Of a DNA stretch of 64,000 bases, positions 8,950 through 18,655 are shown piece after piece (the first letter of the stretch is position 1; each line of letters starts with the position of its first letter). Both the position numbers and the translations under genes were made by a program. Origin of the DNA: Sodalis ligni (GTDB lineage Bacteria; Pseudomonadota; Gammaproteobacteria; Enterobacterales; Enterobacteriaceae); assembly GCF_016865525.2 (NCBI RefSeq), contig NZ_CP075169.1:4588337-4652336 (forward strand). Direction: 5' to 3'. A model generated the notes under the pieces. That model made no database searches. It was not told where the DNA came from and was given only the letters and a program-made list of their open reading frames with translations.

Positions 8950-9972
8950 ATGAATACGCCATTAAGCGGACGCGAACCCGCGCTGTTAGAGGTCACCAAC
9001 CTCAATACCCGCATTCATACCGCCCGCGGCGAACTGCCCGCCATACAAGACGTCAGCCTTACGCTGCGGCAGGGGGAAATTCTGGGACTGGTGGGAGAAT
9101 CCGGCTCGGGTAAAAGCGTGACGCTACGATCCCTGTTAAAGCTGATGCCCACCTCGGCACGGGTGACGGGGTCGGTAAAATGGCAAGGGCGCGAACTGGC
9201 CGAACTGGATGCCGCCGCCATGCGCGCGGTGCGCGGTGGGGAAATCGCCATGATTTTCCAGGAGCCGATGATAGCCCTCAACCCGGTGCTCACCGTGTGG
9301 CGGCAGATTGAAGAAAGCCTGCACGCCCATACCAAACTGAACCGGAAAGCCAGGCGGCAGCGCGCCATCGAGTTACTGAACCAGGTGGGCATTCCCGCGC
9401 CGGAAAGCCGCCTTGACGATTATCCGCACCAGTTCTCCGGCGGGATGCGCCAGCGCGTGATGATAGCCATCGCCCTGGCGGGAAGTCCCAGGCTGTTGCT
9501 GGCGGACGAACCCACCACCGCGCTGGATGTGACCATTCAGGAACAAATCCTCAAGCTGATGCTCACTTTGCGTGATCAGCTCAGCATGGGAATTATTTTC
9601 GTCACGCACGATCTCGGCGTAGTGGCGCAGCTCTGCGACCGCGTTGCCGTGATGTATGCCGGGCGCATCGTGGAAACCGCACCGGTGGCGGACTTACTGC
9701 AACGTCCCCGCCATCCATATACCCAGGGACTTATCGCGTCGGTTCCCCAGTCCGGCGATGCGCGCACCGCGCTGCGTTCAATCGAAGGCACTCCCCCTTC
9801 GCTGCTGGATCTGCCCCTGGGGTGCAGCTTTAACCCCCGCTGCCCCTACAGCACTGATTTATGCCGGCTGCAGGTGCCGACCCTGGACCGGCTGTCGGAA
9901 AACAGGCAGGTGGCCTGCCATCACCATCAGCGTATTCAGACATACCTGGCTGAGCAGTTGGAGAGAGCATGA
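8950..9972 (+). CDS. Peptide ABC transporter ATP-binding protein (DppD type)
   Basis: A 340-residue ATPase with Walker A (GESGSGKS), Q-loop (MIFQEPM), ABC signature ([12 protein letters not shown]), Walker B ([12 protein letters not shown]) and H-loop (VTHD). The C-terminal oligopeptide-transporter extension has a cysteine pattern ([14 protein letters not shown]) that in DppD relatives can bind an Fe-S cluster or metal. I chose ATG 8950 because GGAG lies eight bases upstream; a GTG at 8941 is in frame but overlaps that ribosome-binding site. It energises transport together with the next gene. Confidence 0.92.
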   Translation: MNTPLSGREPALLEVTNLNTRIHTARGELPAIQDVSLTLRQGEILGLVGESGSGKSVTLRSLLKLMPTSARVTGSVKWQGRELAELDAAAMRAVRGGEIAMIFQEPMIALNPVLTVWRQIEESLHAHTKLNRKARRQRAIELLNQVGIPAPESRLDDYPHQFSGGMRQRVMIAIALAGSPRLLLADEPTTALDVTIQEQILKLMLTLRDQLSMGIIFVTHDLGVVAQLCDRVAVMYAGRIVETAPVADLLQRPRHPYTQGLIASVPQSGDARTALRSIEGTPPSLLDLPLGCSFNPRCPYSTDLCRLQVPTLDRLSENRQVACHHHQRIQTYLAEQLERA

Positions 9973-9973
9973 A

Positions 9974-10966
9974 ATGAGCAATCCCTCTCGCGAGATCCCC
10001 ATTATCAGCGTGGAAGACGCCATGGTGCATTTCCCGGTTAAGCAATCCCTCTCGCAATATATAAAGGGTGAGCCGAAAAAATTCATCCAGGCGCTTAACG
10101 GCGTGCGACTGGAGATTACACGCGGCGAGACGCTGGGCATCGTCGGCGAATCCGGCTGTGGAAAGTCCACCCTGGCACGCACCCTGGTGGGACTGGAAAC
10201 GGCCACCGACGGGCGCGTGCGTTTCAAGGGACAGGATATCGCCGAACTGCGAGGTCATCAGCGGCGCAGCTTCAACCGTCAGGTGCAGATGATTTTCCAG
10301 GATCCCTACGGCTCGCTGAATCCGAGAATGACCGTTGGCCAAATGCTCAAGGAAGCCCTTTCGGTGCACCATGTCCTGCCGAAGAAAGGGATCCCGGCCC
10401 GGATCCGGGAATTGATGACGCTGGTGCGCCTGCCCGCGGATGCCATCGACAAATATCCCCATGAATTTTCCGGCGGACAGCGCCAGCGCATCGGCATCAG
10501 CCGGGCTCTGGCGGTGGAACCGGAAGTGCTGGTGGCGGATGAACTGGTCTCGGCGCTGGATGTTTCCGTCCAGGCGCAGGTGGTGAACCTGCTGCTGGAT
10601 TTACAGCAAAAGCTGTCGTTGACGGTGCTGTTTGTCGCCCACGATTTGCGGCTGGTACGCCATATTTCACACCGGGTGGCGGTAATGTACCTTGGAGAAG
10701 TGATGGAGGTAGGCGATACCGAGACTTTATATGAGACGCCTCTTCATCCCTACACCCAGGCGCTGCTCCGCGCCGCCCCTACCCTTGATCCCGCCGACCG
10801 GGGAAAAAACGTCAGCCTCACAGGCGAGCTGCCCAGCCCGCTGGCTCCGCCGTCGGGCTGCCGGTTCCATACCCGTTGCCCCAAGGCCACCGATCTCTGC
10901 CGGGTCGAACGCCCGATATTGGCGGTGAAATCATCGGGACTGAAGGTCGCCTGCCACTGGGCGTAA
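9974..10966 (+). CDS. Peptide ABC transporter ATP-binding protein (DppF type)
   Basis: A 330-residue second ATPase of the importer. Visible motifs are Walker A (GESGCGKS), Q-loop (MIFQDPYGSLNPRM), signature (FSGGQRQRIGIS), Walker B (VLVADELVSALDVS) and H-loop (AHD). In Walker B, most DppF proteins have DEPVSALD; here the proline is replaced by leucine (DELVSALD), a mild deviation next to the catalytic glutamate. The C-terminal extension contains CRFHTRCPKATDLC. The start at 9974 is one base after the previous stop; the longer open frame upstream lies inside the preceding gene and is not used. Confidence 0.92.
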   Translation: MSNPSREIPIISVEDAMVHFPVKQSLSQYIKGEPKKFIQALNGVRLEITRGETLGIVGESGCGKSTLARTLVGLETATDGRVRFKGQDIAELRGHQRRSFNRQVQMIFQDPYGSLNPRMTVGQMLKEALSVHHVLPKKGIPARIRELMTLVRLPADAIDKYPHEFSGGQRQRIGISRALAVEPEVLVADELVSALDVSVQAQVVNLLLDLQQKLSLTVLFVAHDLRLVRHISHRVAVMYLGEVMEVGDTETLYETPLHPYTQALLRAAPTLDPADRGKNVSLTGELPSPLAPPSGCRFHTRCPKATDLCRVERPILAVKSSGLKVACHWA

Positions 10967-11028
10967 AGCATGATGAATTCGCCCATTTCCGGGCATAATG
11001 CAATTGAAGCAATAATAAGGTAAACAGC

Positions 11029-11991
11029 ATGATTGAGACTGTCTCCCCGATAGCATTGGCGCTCCACGGCGGCTGCGGCGTGATGGCGGAACACGAGATG
11101 ACAGCGGACGAGTGGCATGCCGCCCGCGAGGCGCTCAAACAGGCGCTGGCGGCCGGCTGGCGGGTGCTGCACGCCCGTGGATCCGCGCTGGATGCCGTAC
11201 AGGCCGCGGTGCTGGTGATGGAAGACTCGCCCTGGTTCAACGCCGGCTACGGCGCGGCCCTGAATGCCGATGGGGAGCATGAACTGGACGCGGCCATTAT
11301 GTATGGCGCCACGCTGGCCGCCGGGGCGATATGCGGGGCCAGGCATATCCGCAATCCCATTTTAGCGGCCCGCCATCTGCTCGATGCCGGCGACAGCGTG
11401 TTATTGGGCGGCGCCGGCGCGGACAATTACGCCCTGGCCCACGGTCTGGCCTGCGTTGATGCCGATTATTTTACCACTCCCCGCCGCGTCGAAGCCCTCG
11501 CGGCCATGCGCCGCCATCAGACGGCAGGCACCTATAAAGCAGCGAAAGAAGCGGAAAAGCACGGCACCGTTGGCGCGGTGGCCCTTGACGGCCAAGGACA
11601 TCTTGCCGCCGCCACCTCCACGGGGGGATACAATAACAAGCCCGCCGGGCGCATCGGCGACAGCCCGTTGATCGGCGCGGGCACCTACGCCCGGGACGGC
11701 ATCTGTGCGATATCGGGCACCGGCCAGGGGGAGTATTTCATCCGCCACGTGCTGGCCCACGATATCGCCAGCCGGATAGTCTACGCCGGAGAAAACATCG
11801 AGGAGGCGACGGCGCACCTTATCCTTGGAGAGTTTAAACAGCAGGGCGTTGGCGCCGGCGCCGTGGCCATTGATGCAAAAGGCAATATCACCGCCCCATT
11901 CAACACGCTGGGCATGTTCAGGGGCTGGGTATTGCCTGACGGACGAGCATATGTCGCCAGCCATGCCGAACTCTATCCGGTGGATTTATGA
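11029..11991 (+). CDS. iaaA: Isoaspartyl peptidase / L-asparaginase (Ntn hydrolase)
   Basis: A 320-residue protein of the plant-type asparaginase family. The N-terminus ALHGGCG, the SALDAVQAAVLVMEDSPWFNAGYGAALN block and the autocleavage/nucleophile region KHGTVGAVA (threonine nucleophile, about residue 185) are all present. So is the oxyanion and substrate loop ATSTGG with GRIGDSPLIGAGTYA. The family cleaves beta-aspartyl dipeptides and, more weakly, asparagine, after self-processing into alpha and beta chains. As the last gene of the importer operon (62 bases after the second ATPase) it suggests that the imported compound contains an isoaspartyl bond, or that imported peptides are trimmed here. 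Possible natural sources are isoaspartyl dipeptides from protein ageing, or cyanophycin breakdown (inference). Confidence 0.9.
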   Translation: MIETVSPIALALHGGCGVMAEHEMTADEWHAAREALKQALAAGWRVLHARGSALDAVQAAVLVMEDSPWFNAGYGAALNADGEHELDAAIMYGATLAAGAICGARHIRNPILAARHLLDAGDSVLLGGAGADNYALAHGLACVDADYFTTPRRVEALAAMRRHQTAGTYKAAKEAEKHGTVGAVALDGQGHLAAATSTGGYNNKPAGRIGDSPLIGAGTYARDGICAISGTGQGEYFIRHVLAHDIASRIVYAGENIEEATAHLILGEFKQQGVGAGAVAIDAKGNITAPFNTLGMFRGWVLPDGRAYVASHAELYPVDL

Positions 11992-12003
11992 TAGGTTTTT
12001 AAC

Positions 12004-12526
12004 CTAGACCGTAGAATCCATTAGCCCATCGAGTTCAGCATGGCTCAATCCGGTGGCACGCGCAATTGCGGCACGTTCAAGGCCCATGAACAGCAATTTA
12101 CGGGCGATTTCTCTCGCTTGCTCGCTGCGTCCCTTTTGTAATCCCTTTTGTAATCCCTTCTGTTCCAATTGATCCGCAATAGTCATCAGTTCCTTCCTGT
12201 AACGTGGCGTATTTTTTGCCAGAATACTGAAAAAGACTTTATAGTCAAGGGCATTTCCCTCCTGCGCCAGATAGCGTAGCAGCGATTTCATCTGTTCTTT
12301 GCTGAGCTGTGCCCGCTTCAGCAAAAGACAATATCCATTAGCCGAGTGTTAATGTTCCTTTCCCTGATATGCTTTTGCACATACTCCAGCAATGCCGCTT
12401 TTCGGTGGGTTTTGATTTCATCATCCGGAATAACCGTCACATCCACCAAGGGAAATGGCTGACAACGTCGACATCGCCAAAAAATTTCCTGAATAACGAA
12501 TCATGGGGTGTGGGGAAAGTTTTCAT
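12004..12526 (-). pseudogene. Second Rpn-family nuclease, internally deleted and frameshifted
   Basis: The N-terminus ([22 protein letters not shown]) closely matches the copy at 224-1199, and even the bases before the start codon are alike (GGCGCACTGTA shared). After about 24 residues the sequence jumps to a segment matching residue 150 onward of the first copy ([21 protein letters not shown]), so roughly 125 codons holding the nuclease core are gone. A further one-base loss in an A4 run (12323-12326 on the plus strand) shifts the frame before [19 protein letters not shown]. The C-terminal tail (KGLQKGLQKGRSEQAREIARKLLFMGLERAAIARATG) is open to its stop at 12004. The gene cannot encode a nuclease. 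Only the tail might still be made. Confidence 0.85.
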
Positions 12527-12846
12527 CGGCGCACTGTAGCGGTGTGAATATCTACAGAATATAAACACCATTTCGAGAAACTGAAGCGCAATATAAATTT
12601 TCGAGATATTTCGCATTTTAATGAAGCGCACCGACCTTTACTCTTTATTAACAACGACAATATATGAATATATCATTTTGAATCTAGCGAATATCTTGAT
12701 TTATCGTGGAGGTGAACTGTGGTTCAGCGAGCGTTATCGTCCGGGCTTCAGGTCCGGACAGGGATTTATCCGCGGGATTTTCCAAATCAGCCAGGCGTGT
12801 ATCGTTTCGCCCGACCGATGTTAATCTAAGTTCATACAGGCAGCCG
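12527..12846. other. Intergenic stretch with no supported gene
   Basis: About 320 bases between the Rpn remnant and the end of the chemotaxis gene. A small inverted repeat, GTCCGG/CCGGAC (12739-12759), is the only structure I see. A 67-codon plus-strand frame here has no ribosome-binding site or recognisable similarity. Confidence 0.5.
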
Positions 12847-14673
12847 CTATAAAATAAAGCTGGCCACCAGTTTTTCCAGTACCGCCGATTGATCCTCGAG
12901 CGTGCCGGCGGCAATTGAGGATTCGGTCACCAGGGCGGCATTCTGCTGGGTTGTGGTGTCCAGTTCACCGATGGCGCGGGCGATTTGTTCTATTCCCTGG
13001 CTCTGCTCTTCCGAGGCGGAAGAAATTTCCCCCATAATATCATTCACCCGCATGACCGAGGCGACTATTTGTTTCATGGTATCGCCGGCCTGCGCCACCA
13101 GTGCGGAACCCGCGTCAATGCGCGAAACGGACTCGCCGATAAGCATGGCGATTTCTTTCGCCGCCTGTGAGCTGCGCTGCGACAAACTGCGCACTTCGCT
13201 GGCCACCACCGCGAATCCGCGGCCCTGTTCACCGGCGCGCGCCGCTTCCACCGCCGCGTTAAGCGCCAGAATATTGGTCTGGAAAGCAATGCTGTTGATG
13301 ACGGCGGTAATATCGGAGATTTTCTTTGAACTGGATGAAATGGCGTCCATGGTCGTGACGACATTTTTCATCACTTCACCGCCCTGATGGGCATTTTGAG
13401 TGGCTTCGCCGGCGATCAGGCTGGCATGTTTGGCGTTTTCCGCATTGTTTTTCACCGTCGAGGTGAGCTGCTCCATGCTGGCGGCGGTTTCCACCACGGC
13501 GGTGGTTTGCTGCTCGGTGCGTGAGGAAAGATCTGTGTTGCCCATGGCGATTTTAGCCGCCGACGACGCCACGGTGCCGACGCAGTCGCGCACATCGGAA
13601 ATAATCGTACGCAGCTTGGCATTCATGCGCGCCATGGACGCGGTAAGCTGCCCCAGTTCATCATTACGATCGGAGGTTATCGACCCGCTGAGATCGCCAT
13701 CCGCGATACGCTCGGCAACCGCCAGGTTGTTCAGCACCGGCCGGGTAATTTGCCGGGTGATATACCAGGAAACCAAAACGCCGAAAATCACTGCGATAAA
13801 GCCTATAATAATGGTAATGCTTGCCGACCCATAGGCCAATGCATCATTTTTTTTCTGCACGGCATTGATAATGACTTTAACCGCGGCACTGCTCTTATCC
13901 CCGGCGGCCTTGACGTTGTTTTCGGCCGCGTTTAAATTCTTGTAGTTTGTATAATAGGTCTCGCTGAGATTCTTATATCGGCCAAAATAACCCCACAAAG
14001 TATCGAACTGCAATTTTTGTTCCGGAGTCAGGCTGGCGGCCAAGTCCTGGTATTTTTTCTCATCATCCGCATAATTTTTTTGCAGCAGGGCCAGGGCATC
14101 ATCGTTGCCTTTCAGCTGCAGATTGTAGGCGTTTTCTTTGATTTCACTAAAAGATAAGGCAAATCCATTGAGTTTATTCTCCAAATCCGCACCCAGTGTC
14201 TGGGTAAGCAAGGCGGTTTTGAAGGCGTCGATGGCATTCTCACTATACAGGTCATGCAATTGCGATTTAATCTCAACCATTTTCTTGGCGTAAGCGCTCA
14301 TATTCTCTAATGATTTATTAAAATCGCCGAGATACAGGGCAATACCATCAAGATTATCGCGGGAGGTTTTATCCCAGGGCAACGCCTGTGCTTCTTGCGT
14401 CAGCAAGGTGGCGTGATCGATAAACCCGGCCATCACCTTACGTACGCCGTCATCAAGTGAATACAGATATTTAACGCGATTGACTTTAACCTGGAAGACA
14501 TCGATATTGATATTATAGATTAAATTGGTTTTTTCATAAATATCGCGTATGGACTTAAACCGTTGTACGCTTAATCCTGAGGAAATAACCACCAATAATA
14601 AAATAATGCCAAATCCCAAGTAGAGCTTATGGGATACTTTAAAGCTGTTTATTTTACTTTTTAAATTAATCAT
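12847..14673 (-). CDS. Methyl-accepting chemotaxis protein
   Basis: A 608-residue transmembrane chemoreceptor. The first membrane span is near residues 15-35 ([20 protein letters not shown]). It is followed by a periplasmic region of about 240 residues that looks helical and lacks recognisable small-ligand motifs. The second span is near 280-303 ([20 protein letters not shown]), then a HAMP domain ([22 protein letters not shown]). The cytoplasmic hairpin tip is fully conserved ([20 protein letters not shown], then [12 protein letters not shown]). There is no C-terminal NWETF-type pentapeptide, so it relies on other receptors for CheR/CheB docking. A near-consensus sigma-28 promoter lies 64 bases upstream. 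The ligand is unknown. No other chemotaxis genes are in the window. Confidence 0.93.
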   Translation of the reverse strand: MINLKSKINSFKVSHKLYLGFGIILLLVVISSGLSVQRFKSIRDIYEKTNLIYNINIDVFQVKVNRVKYLYSLDDGVRKVMAGFIDHATLLTQEAQALPWDKTSRDNLDGIALYLGDFNKSLENMSAYAKKMVEIKSQLHDLYSENAIDAFKTALLTQTLGADLENKLNGFALSFSEIKENAYNLQLKGNDDALALLQKNYADDEKKYQDLAASLTPEQKLQFDTLWGYFGRYKNLSETYYTNYKNLNAAENNVKAAGDKSSAAVKVIINAVQKKNDALAYGSASITIIIGFIAVIFGVLVSWYITRQITRPVLNNLAVAERIADGDLSGSITSDRNDELGQLTASMARMNAKLRTIISDVRDCVGTVASSAAKIAMGNTDLSSRTEQQTTAVVETAASMEQLTSTVKNNAENAKHASLIAGEATQNAHQGGEVMKNVVTTMDAISSSSKKISDITAVINSIAFQTNILALNAAVEAARAGEQGRGFAVVASEVRSLSQRSSQAAKEIAMLIGESVSRIDAGSALVAQAGDTMKQIVASVMRVNDIMGEISSASEEQSQGIEQIARAIGELDTTTQQNAALVTESSIAAGTLEDQSAVLEKLVASFIL

Positions 14674-14736
14674 AATATCTTTCCATATAAATTAACCTAT
14701 CCAGACGTCGAATACATAATAAAATGTTCAACCTTG

Positions 14737-14763
14737 CTATCGGCCATTTCGTCCAGTTCTTTA
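14737..14763 (-). promoter_or_regulatory. Sigma-28 (FliA) promoter of the chemoreceptor gene
   Basis: Read on the minus strand: TAAAGAAC, exactly 11 bases, then GCCGATAG. The enteric sigma-28 consensus is TAAAGTTT-N11-GCCGATAA, so the -10 matches 7 of 8 and the -35 core TAAAG is intact. Position and orientation fit the downstream chemoreceptor and tie it to the flagellar regulon. Confidence 0.75.
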
Positions 14764-14809
14764 GGCTATTTCGTGCCGGCTGCACATGCGCCTATGATTA
14801 TTATGGCAG

Positions 14810-15031
14810 TTGCCTAATAATGGCGTTTTAGCTATTTTCGAGTTCATGCAGGGGATTGTTTTTAATAAACCCAGCGGATATTTCCAAGACAGCGCGCCGG
14901 CACGGCGGAAAACCGCCGGAATCTCCCAGGATAACCATCCCCATGTTGCGCAGTGGTACGACCGTCTGGGCCGCCGGCTGGCGGTCCGCTGCGCCATTGA
15001 ACGACTCAATGCGCTGATTGCCCCAGCCTGA
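14810..15031 (+). pseudogene. Possible glutathione S-transferase C-terminal remnant
   Basis: The end of this short frame (NHPHVAQWYDRLGRRLAVRCAI) resembles the C-terminal helix of bacterial glutathione S-transferases, which typically read HPHLxRWxDRLxxRPAV. Nothing upstream resembles the rest of the enzyme, and the region partly serves as the chemoreceptor's promoter area. If genuine it is a decayed 3' fragment; the likeness may be chance. The rest of the 14764-15187 stretch shows no gene. Confidence 0.2.
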
Positions 15032-15187
15032 ACCGGCTTTGCGCCCGGCTTGGGTGCGCTGACCGGGTATCCGGTCGGCACATGACGAGAATAAAATATT
15101 TTTATGAATCTGAGGCCAGACACGAATAATTGTCATCAACGACTCCCATAATAACTCTCATCATTGTCTGTTATACAAGGAGTTGCC

Positions 15188-17284
15188 GTGCCCCATAACA
15201 TTCATATGGACAAGGAATTGAGTTGGCTCGCCTTTAACGAACGGGTTCTGCAGGAAGCGGAAGATCCCCACAACCCTCTGGTGGAGCGTATCCGCTTCCT
15301 GGGCATCTACTCCAGCAACCGCGATGAGTTTTATAAGGTCCGCTTTGCCGATTTGCGGCGGCGGCGACTCATCAGCGAGGCCCTGGAAACGGATACCGAC
15401 ATATGGCTACTGAACGAGGTACAACAGCGCATCAGGCAAAGCAACGATAAATTCGACGCTTTATATAATGACCTGCTCCGTGAACTGGCGCGCAACCAGA
15501 TATTTCTGCTGAATGAAAACCAGATTTCCGAAGCGCAGCGTCAATGGCTGAAAAATTATTTTCGCCAGTCGCTGCGAACGCTGCTTTTTCCGATATTGAT
15601 TGAACCCGATACCAGCCTGGTCACCTTCCTGCGTGATGAATACACCTATCTGGTGGTGGAAATGATCCAGGGCGCGTCGGCGCGCTATGCCATGCTGGAG
15701 ATTCCTTCCGACAAGACATCGCGTTTTATTTCCCTGCCCGCCGACGCCGGATCGCGGCGCCGCAGGCCGCTGATCCTGCTGGATAACGTGATGCGTCTTT
15801 GCCTGGATGACATTTTCGGCGTGTTCTTCGATTACGATACCATCCAGGCCTATTCAATGAAAATGACCCGCGATGCGGAATTCGACCTGACCATGGAGAC
15901 CGATACCAGCCTGCCCGAAATGATGTCTTCCGGACTCAGACAGCGGCTGAAAGCGGAGCCGGTGCGCCTGACGTATCAGCGCGATATGCCGGCGGATATG
16001 CTGACCATGCTGTATGACAAACTGGGCATTGAAGATCACGACTCGGTGATCGCCGGGGGACGCTATCATAATTTCCGCGACTTCATCCGCTTTCCCGATA
16101 TGGGCAAGCGACGGCTGGTGAACGAGCCCCTACCCGCGCTGCAACACCCGCATTTCACCGGTTACCGCAATATGTTCGACGCCATCAGCGTACGGGATAT
16201 CCTGCTCTATTACCCATACCATACCTTTGAACATACGCTTGAAATCCTGCGTCATGCCTCCTTCGATCCCAGCGTGGTCACCATCAGGATCAATATTTAT
16301 CGGGTCGCGCGGCATTCCCGGGTAATGGACGCCATGATTCATGCCGCCAGCAACGGTAAAAAGGTGACGGTAGTGGTGGAGCTCCAGGCCCGCTTTGATG
16401 AAGCAGCCAATCTGGAATGGTCGCGCCGGCTGAAAAGCGCCGGCGTGCAGGTCGTTTTTTCGGTGCCGGGGCTGAAAATACATTCCAAGCTGTTTCTCAT
16501 CAGCCGCCTCGAAGACGGTAAGCTGGTGCGCTATGCCCATCTGGGCACCGGCAATTTCAACGAAAGCACCGCCCGGCTGTACACGGATTACGCTCTGTTG
16601 ACCAAAGATGAACGCATCACCAACGAAGTGCGGCAGGTGTTCAGTTTTATCGAGAATCCCTACCGGCGGGTAAAATTCAACTGGCTTATTGTGTCCCCGC
16701 TGAATGCCCGCATCCGGCTGTACCGGTTAATCGATGCCGAAATAGCCGCCGCCGCCGCCGGTCTGCCGTCGGGGATCAGGCTCAAGGTCAATAACCTGGT
16801 GGATACGGGATTGACAGAGCGGCTGTATGCCGCCTCCGCCGCCGGCGTGCCCGTTCGCCTGCTGGTACGCGGCATGTGCACGCTAGCCCCGGGTGTGCCG
16901 GGCGTCAGCGAGAATATCCAGGTTATCAGCATCCTCGATCGGTTCCTTGAACACGACCGGGTCTATCAGTTCCAAAATAAAGGTGCCCCCCGGCTGTTTC
17001 TTTCTTCCGCCGACTGGATGACCCGCAATATTGATAACCGTATCGAAGTGGGCGTGGAACTGCTCAGCGACGAATTGCGCAATCAGGTAAACGATATTCT
17101 TGACCTGCTGTTCAGCGACACGGTAAAAGCGCGCATCCTCGATCAGGAGATGAGTAACCACTATGTCCAGCGCGGACGGCGGCGCAAAGTGCGCGGGCAG
17201 TATGCGGTCTATCATTACCTGCAAAACCCCGAGCAGTCTGATGACACACAGGCCGCTGTCCTCGATAAATGCGCTGTTGAATGA
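15188..17284 (+). CDS. ppk: Polyphosphate kinase
   Basis: A 698-residue PPK1, close in length to the E. coli enzyme (688). It makes and degrades inorganic polyphosphate using ATP at the inner membrane. Conserved features include the N-terminal [17 protein letters not shown], the [16 protein letters not shown] block, the ATP-handling region with the phosphorylated histidine in [11 protein letters not shown], and the second conserved histidine in [27 protein letters not shown] lies near the end. The chosen GTG start has AAGGAG five bases upstream; the open frame extends to a TTG at 15164. Exopolyphosphatase (ppx), the usual downstream partner in enterics, is not next to it. It may be elsewhere, or this may be an extra copy. 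Confidence 0.95.
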   Translation: MPHNIHMDKELSWLAFNERVLQEAEDPHNPLVERIRFLGIYSSNRDEFYKVRFADLRRRRLISEALETDTDIWLLNEVQQRIRQSNDKFDALYNDLLRELARNQIFLLNENQISEAQRQWLKNYFRQSLRTLLFPILIEPDTSLVTFLRDEYTYLVVEMIQGASARYAMLEIPSDKTSRFISLPADAGSRRRRPLILLDNVMRLCLDDIFGVFFDYDTIQAYSMKMTRDAEFDLTMETDTSLPEMMSSGLRQRLKAEPVRLTYQRDMPADMLTMLYDKLGIEDHDSVIAGGRYHNFRDFIRFPDMGKRRLVNEPLPALQHPHFTGYRNMFDAISVRDILLYYPYHTFEHTLEILRHASFDPSVVTIRINIYRVARHSRVMDAMIHAASNGKKVTVVVELQARFDEAANLEWSRRLKSAGVQVVFSVPGLKIHSKLFLISRLEDGKLVRYAHLGTGNFNESTARLYTDYALLTKDERITNEVRQVFSFIENPYRRVKFNWLIVSPLNARIRLYRLIDAEIAAAAAGLPSGIRLKVNNLVDTGLTERLYAASAAGVPVRLLVRGMCTLAPGVPGVSENIQVISILDRFLEHDRVYQFQNKGAPRLFLSSADWMTRNIDNRIEVGVELLSDELRNQVNDILDLLFSDTVKARILDQEMSNHYVQRGRRRKVRGQYAVYHYLQNPEQSDDTQAAVLDKCAVE

Positions 17285-17413
17285 AGAACATGCCGGGCGT
17301 CCGAGCGATTCGTTCGCCGCCGGGCACATTACAATTCTTTAATAAACCGGCTGGCCGCATTGATTAATTCTCTTTATGGATAATACTTGAACTACCTTTA
17401 AAAGGAGTTAACT

Positions 17414-17539
17414 ATGCGACGTTTTCTGATGTGTATCGGTATTATTGCAATCACCGTGTCCCTGAATGGCTGTCCTTGGTGGCATGGTCACGGCGGCCAC
17501 GGCGGCCGTGGCGATGCCATGGTGTCTGTACTTAAATAA
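17414..17539 (+). CDS. Small predicted lipoprotein (41 residues)
   Basis: AAAGGAG lies nine bases before the ATG. The 41-residue product has a basic start (MRR), a hydrophobic stretch and a lipobox-like VSLNGC, which predicts signal peptidase II cleavage before Cys20. The mature peptide of about 22 residues begins CPWWHGHGGHGGRG, rich in glycine and histidine. Similar tiny Gly/His-rich entericidin-like lipoproteins occur in Enterobacterales, but I do not know a function; histidines could bind metal (inference). It stands alone, 129 bases after ppk. Confidence 0.65.
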   Translation: MRRFLMCIGIIAITVSLNGCPWWHGHGGHGGRGDAMVSVLK

Positions 17540-17992
17540 TTTTTAACCGACGCCCTTACCGGACGCACTGCAACAGTGAAAGGGTGGAAGTCAGGTCAAT
17601 CAAGGCGCGGACGACTGCTCATTCACAGACTGGCCCAAAGCCAAAATATCCTGAAAGGATGTTTTGGCTAACTTTCTCCAAAAGATGTTGTTGTCAAGAC
17701 CAGCTCTGCCACACTACTACGGATATAGTCAAGATCTGATGCTATGACGCTGATATATCCTCTATTATCACCTCTACAGTGACCGTTTATACGCGAGTCC
17801 CGACCACTTGCTAACGAGGCTCTATACGGTGATATCAAAACCTCAGCACTTCTTTGCGATTAAAAATCTGTTTGACATCCACATTTTCTTTAGAAAAGTG
17901 AAATAATAAAATAAAATCGAGAACCAGCTCTTGCAGCATAAAATCACCAGGGCCGAAATCATTTTTATTAAATAAAAGTTCAATACATTGCT
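17540..17992. other. AT-richer intergenic region with a long hairpin
   Basis: No gene is seen in 450 bases. It contains a near-perfect 14-bp stem (AGCCAAAATATCCT at 17639-17652 and AGGATGTTTTGGCT at 17656-17669, one G-T pair) with a GAA loop. The tail after it is only moderately T-rich, so it may be a terminator for the lipoprotein transcript or a mobile palindromic repeat. From about 17700 on, base composition drops to the AT-rich level of the following orphan gene. Confidence 0.5.
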
Positions 17993-18655
17993 TTATGGAC
18001 AGCGATATTTTCTCCGATTTGCAGTATTTCTGGAATTAGAAAAAATTGATTTTCTATTTAAAGGATCCGTTTTTAATAGGGTGCCAAACGTTTTTTTAAT
18101 CTTATCAAATCCACGAACTCCCTCTGGAGATACATCAGCATGCCGTTTGATATATTCAGTTATAATGAAATTCACTACCGCATAGTCTTTGAAATCATGC
18201 AAAATATCCCGGCCGTAATTTTGTTCAAAGCGCTGCTTAACGACGCTGGCATGGTTGCCCGCCAAGTCAAACATACTGTCCTGGCAGCGCTGGTTAAAAT
18301 CTTTTATAAAGCTGTCTGGCTGAATACCCCCGGTAGCCAGAATATTGACGTTGCCCACCCTTCGGCTACCGATAATGTCTTCACATGATCCGGCCGCCGA
18401 AGGCTGGATGCGATCCGCCGGCTGGGCAGTCGTACTGGCCACGGTCCGGTTCGATATCGGCCCAACCACCGTCACGAAACGTTTGCCTGGCTGAGTTGTT
18501 ACAGGACCTTCAGCGGAAGCGGCGGGGGGGGAGGCGGGTTTCGCTGCCCCCTGGACGTGAATACCCCCATCTTGGGTAGGATTGGGTTCCCTTGTGTTTG
18601 ATAATGAGCAACAGGGAAAACAACTCCAAGTCCTTGGCGTATTGATTTCATTCAT
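17993..18655 (-). CDS. Orphan protein of unknown function in an AT-rich segment
   Basis: A 220-residue product starting MNEINTPRTWSCFPCC, with AAAGGA six bases upstream. I do not recognise a family. The N-terminal 100 residues are low-complexity (Pro, Ala, Ser, Thr), with a cysteine cluster CFPCC at residues 12-16 and no signal peptide. The C-terminal half looks globular and mixed alpha/beta (IKDFNQRCQDSMFDLAGNH, then VVNFIITEYIKRHADVS). The flanks are AT-rich on both sides (17700-19020), unlike the neighbouring genes. A disordered N-terminus, no secretion signal and foreign composition are also seen in type III effectors, but no chaperone or secretion gene is nearby. This is a suspicion, not an assignment. 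Confidence 0.6.
   Translation of the reverse strand: MNEINTPRTWSCFPCCSLSNTREPNPTQDGGIHVQGAAKPASPPAASAEGPVTTQPGKRFVTVVGPISNRTVASTTAQPADRIQPSAAGSCEDIIGSRRVGNVNILATGGIQPDSFIKDFNQRCQDSMFDLAGNHASVVKQRFEQNYGRDILHDFKDYAVVNFIITEYIKRHADVSPEGVRGFDKIKKTFGTLLKTDPLNRKSIFSNSRNTANRRKYRCP

Noticed and set aside
12621..12824. A 67-codon plus-strand frame between the Rpn remnant and the chemoreceptor gene
   Set aside because: No ribosome-binding site or similarity; the spacer is probably non-coding.
14705..15187. A complete gene between the chemoreceptor and ppk
   Set aside because: Only a short stretch resembles a glutathione S-transferase end; the sigma-28 promoter overlaps the upstream part and no start or full domain can be built.
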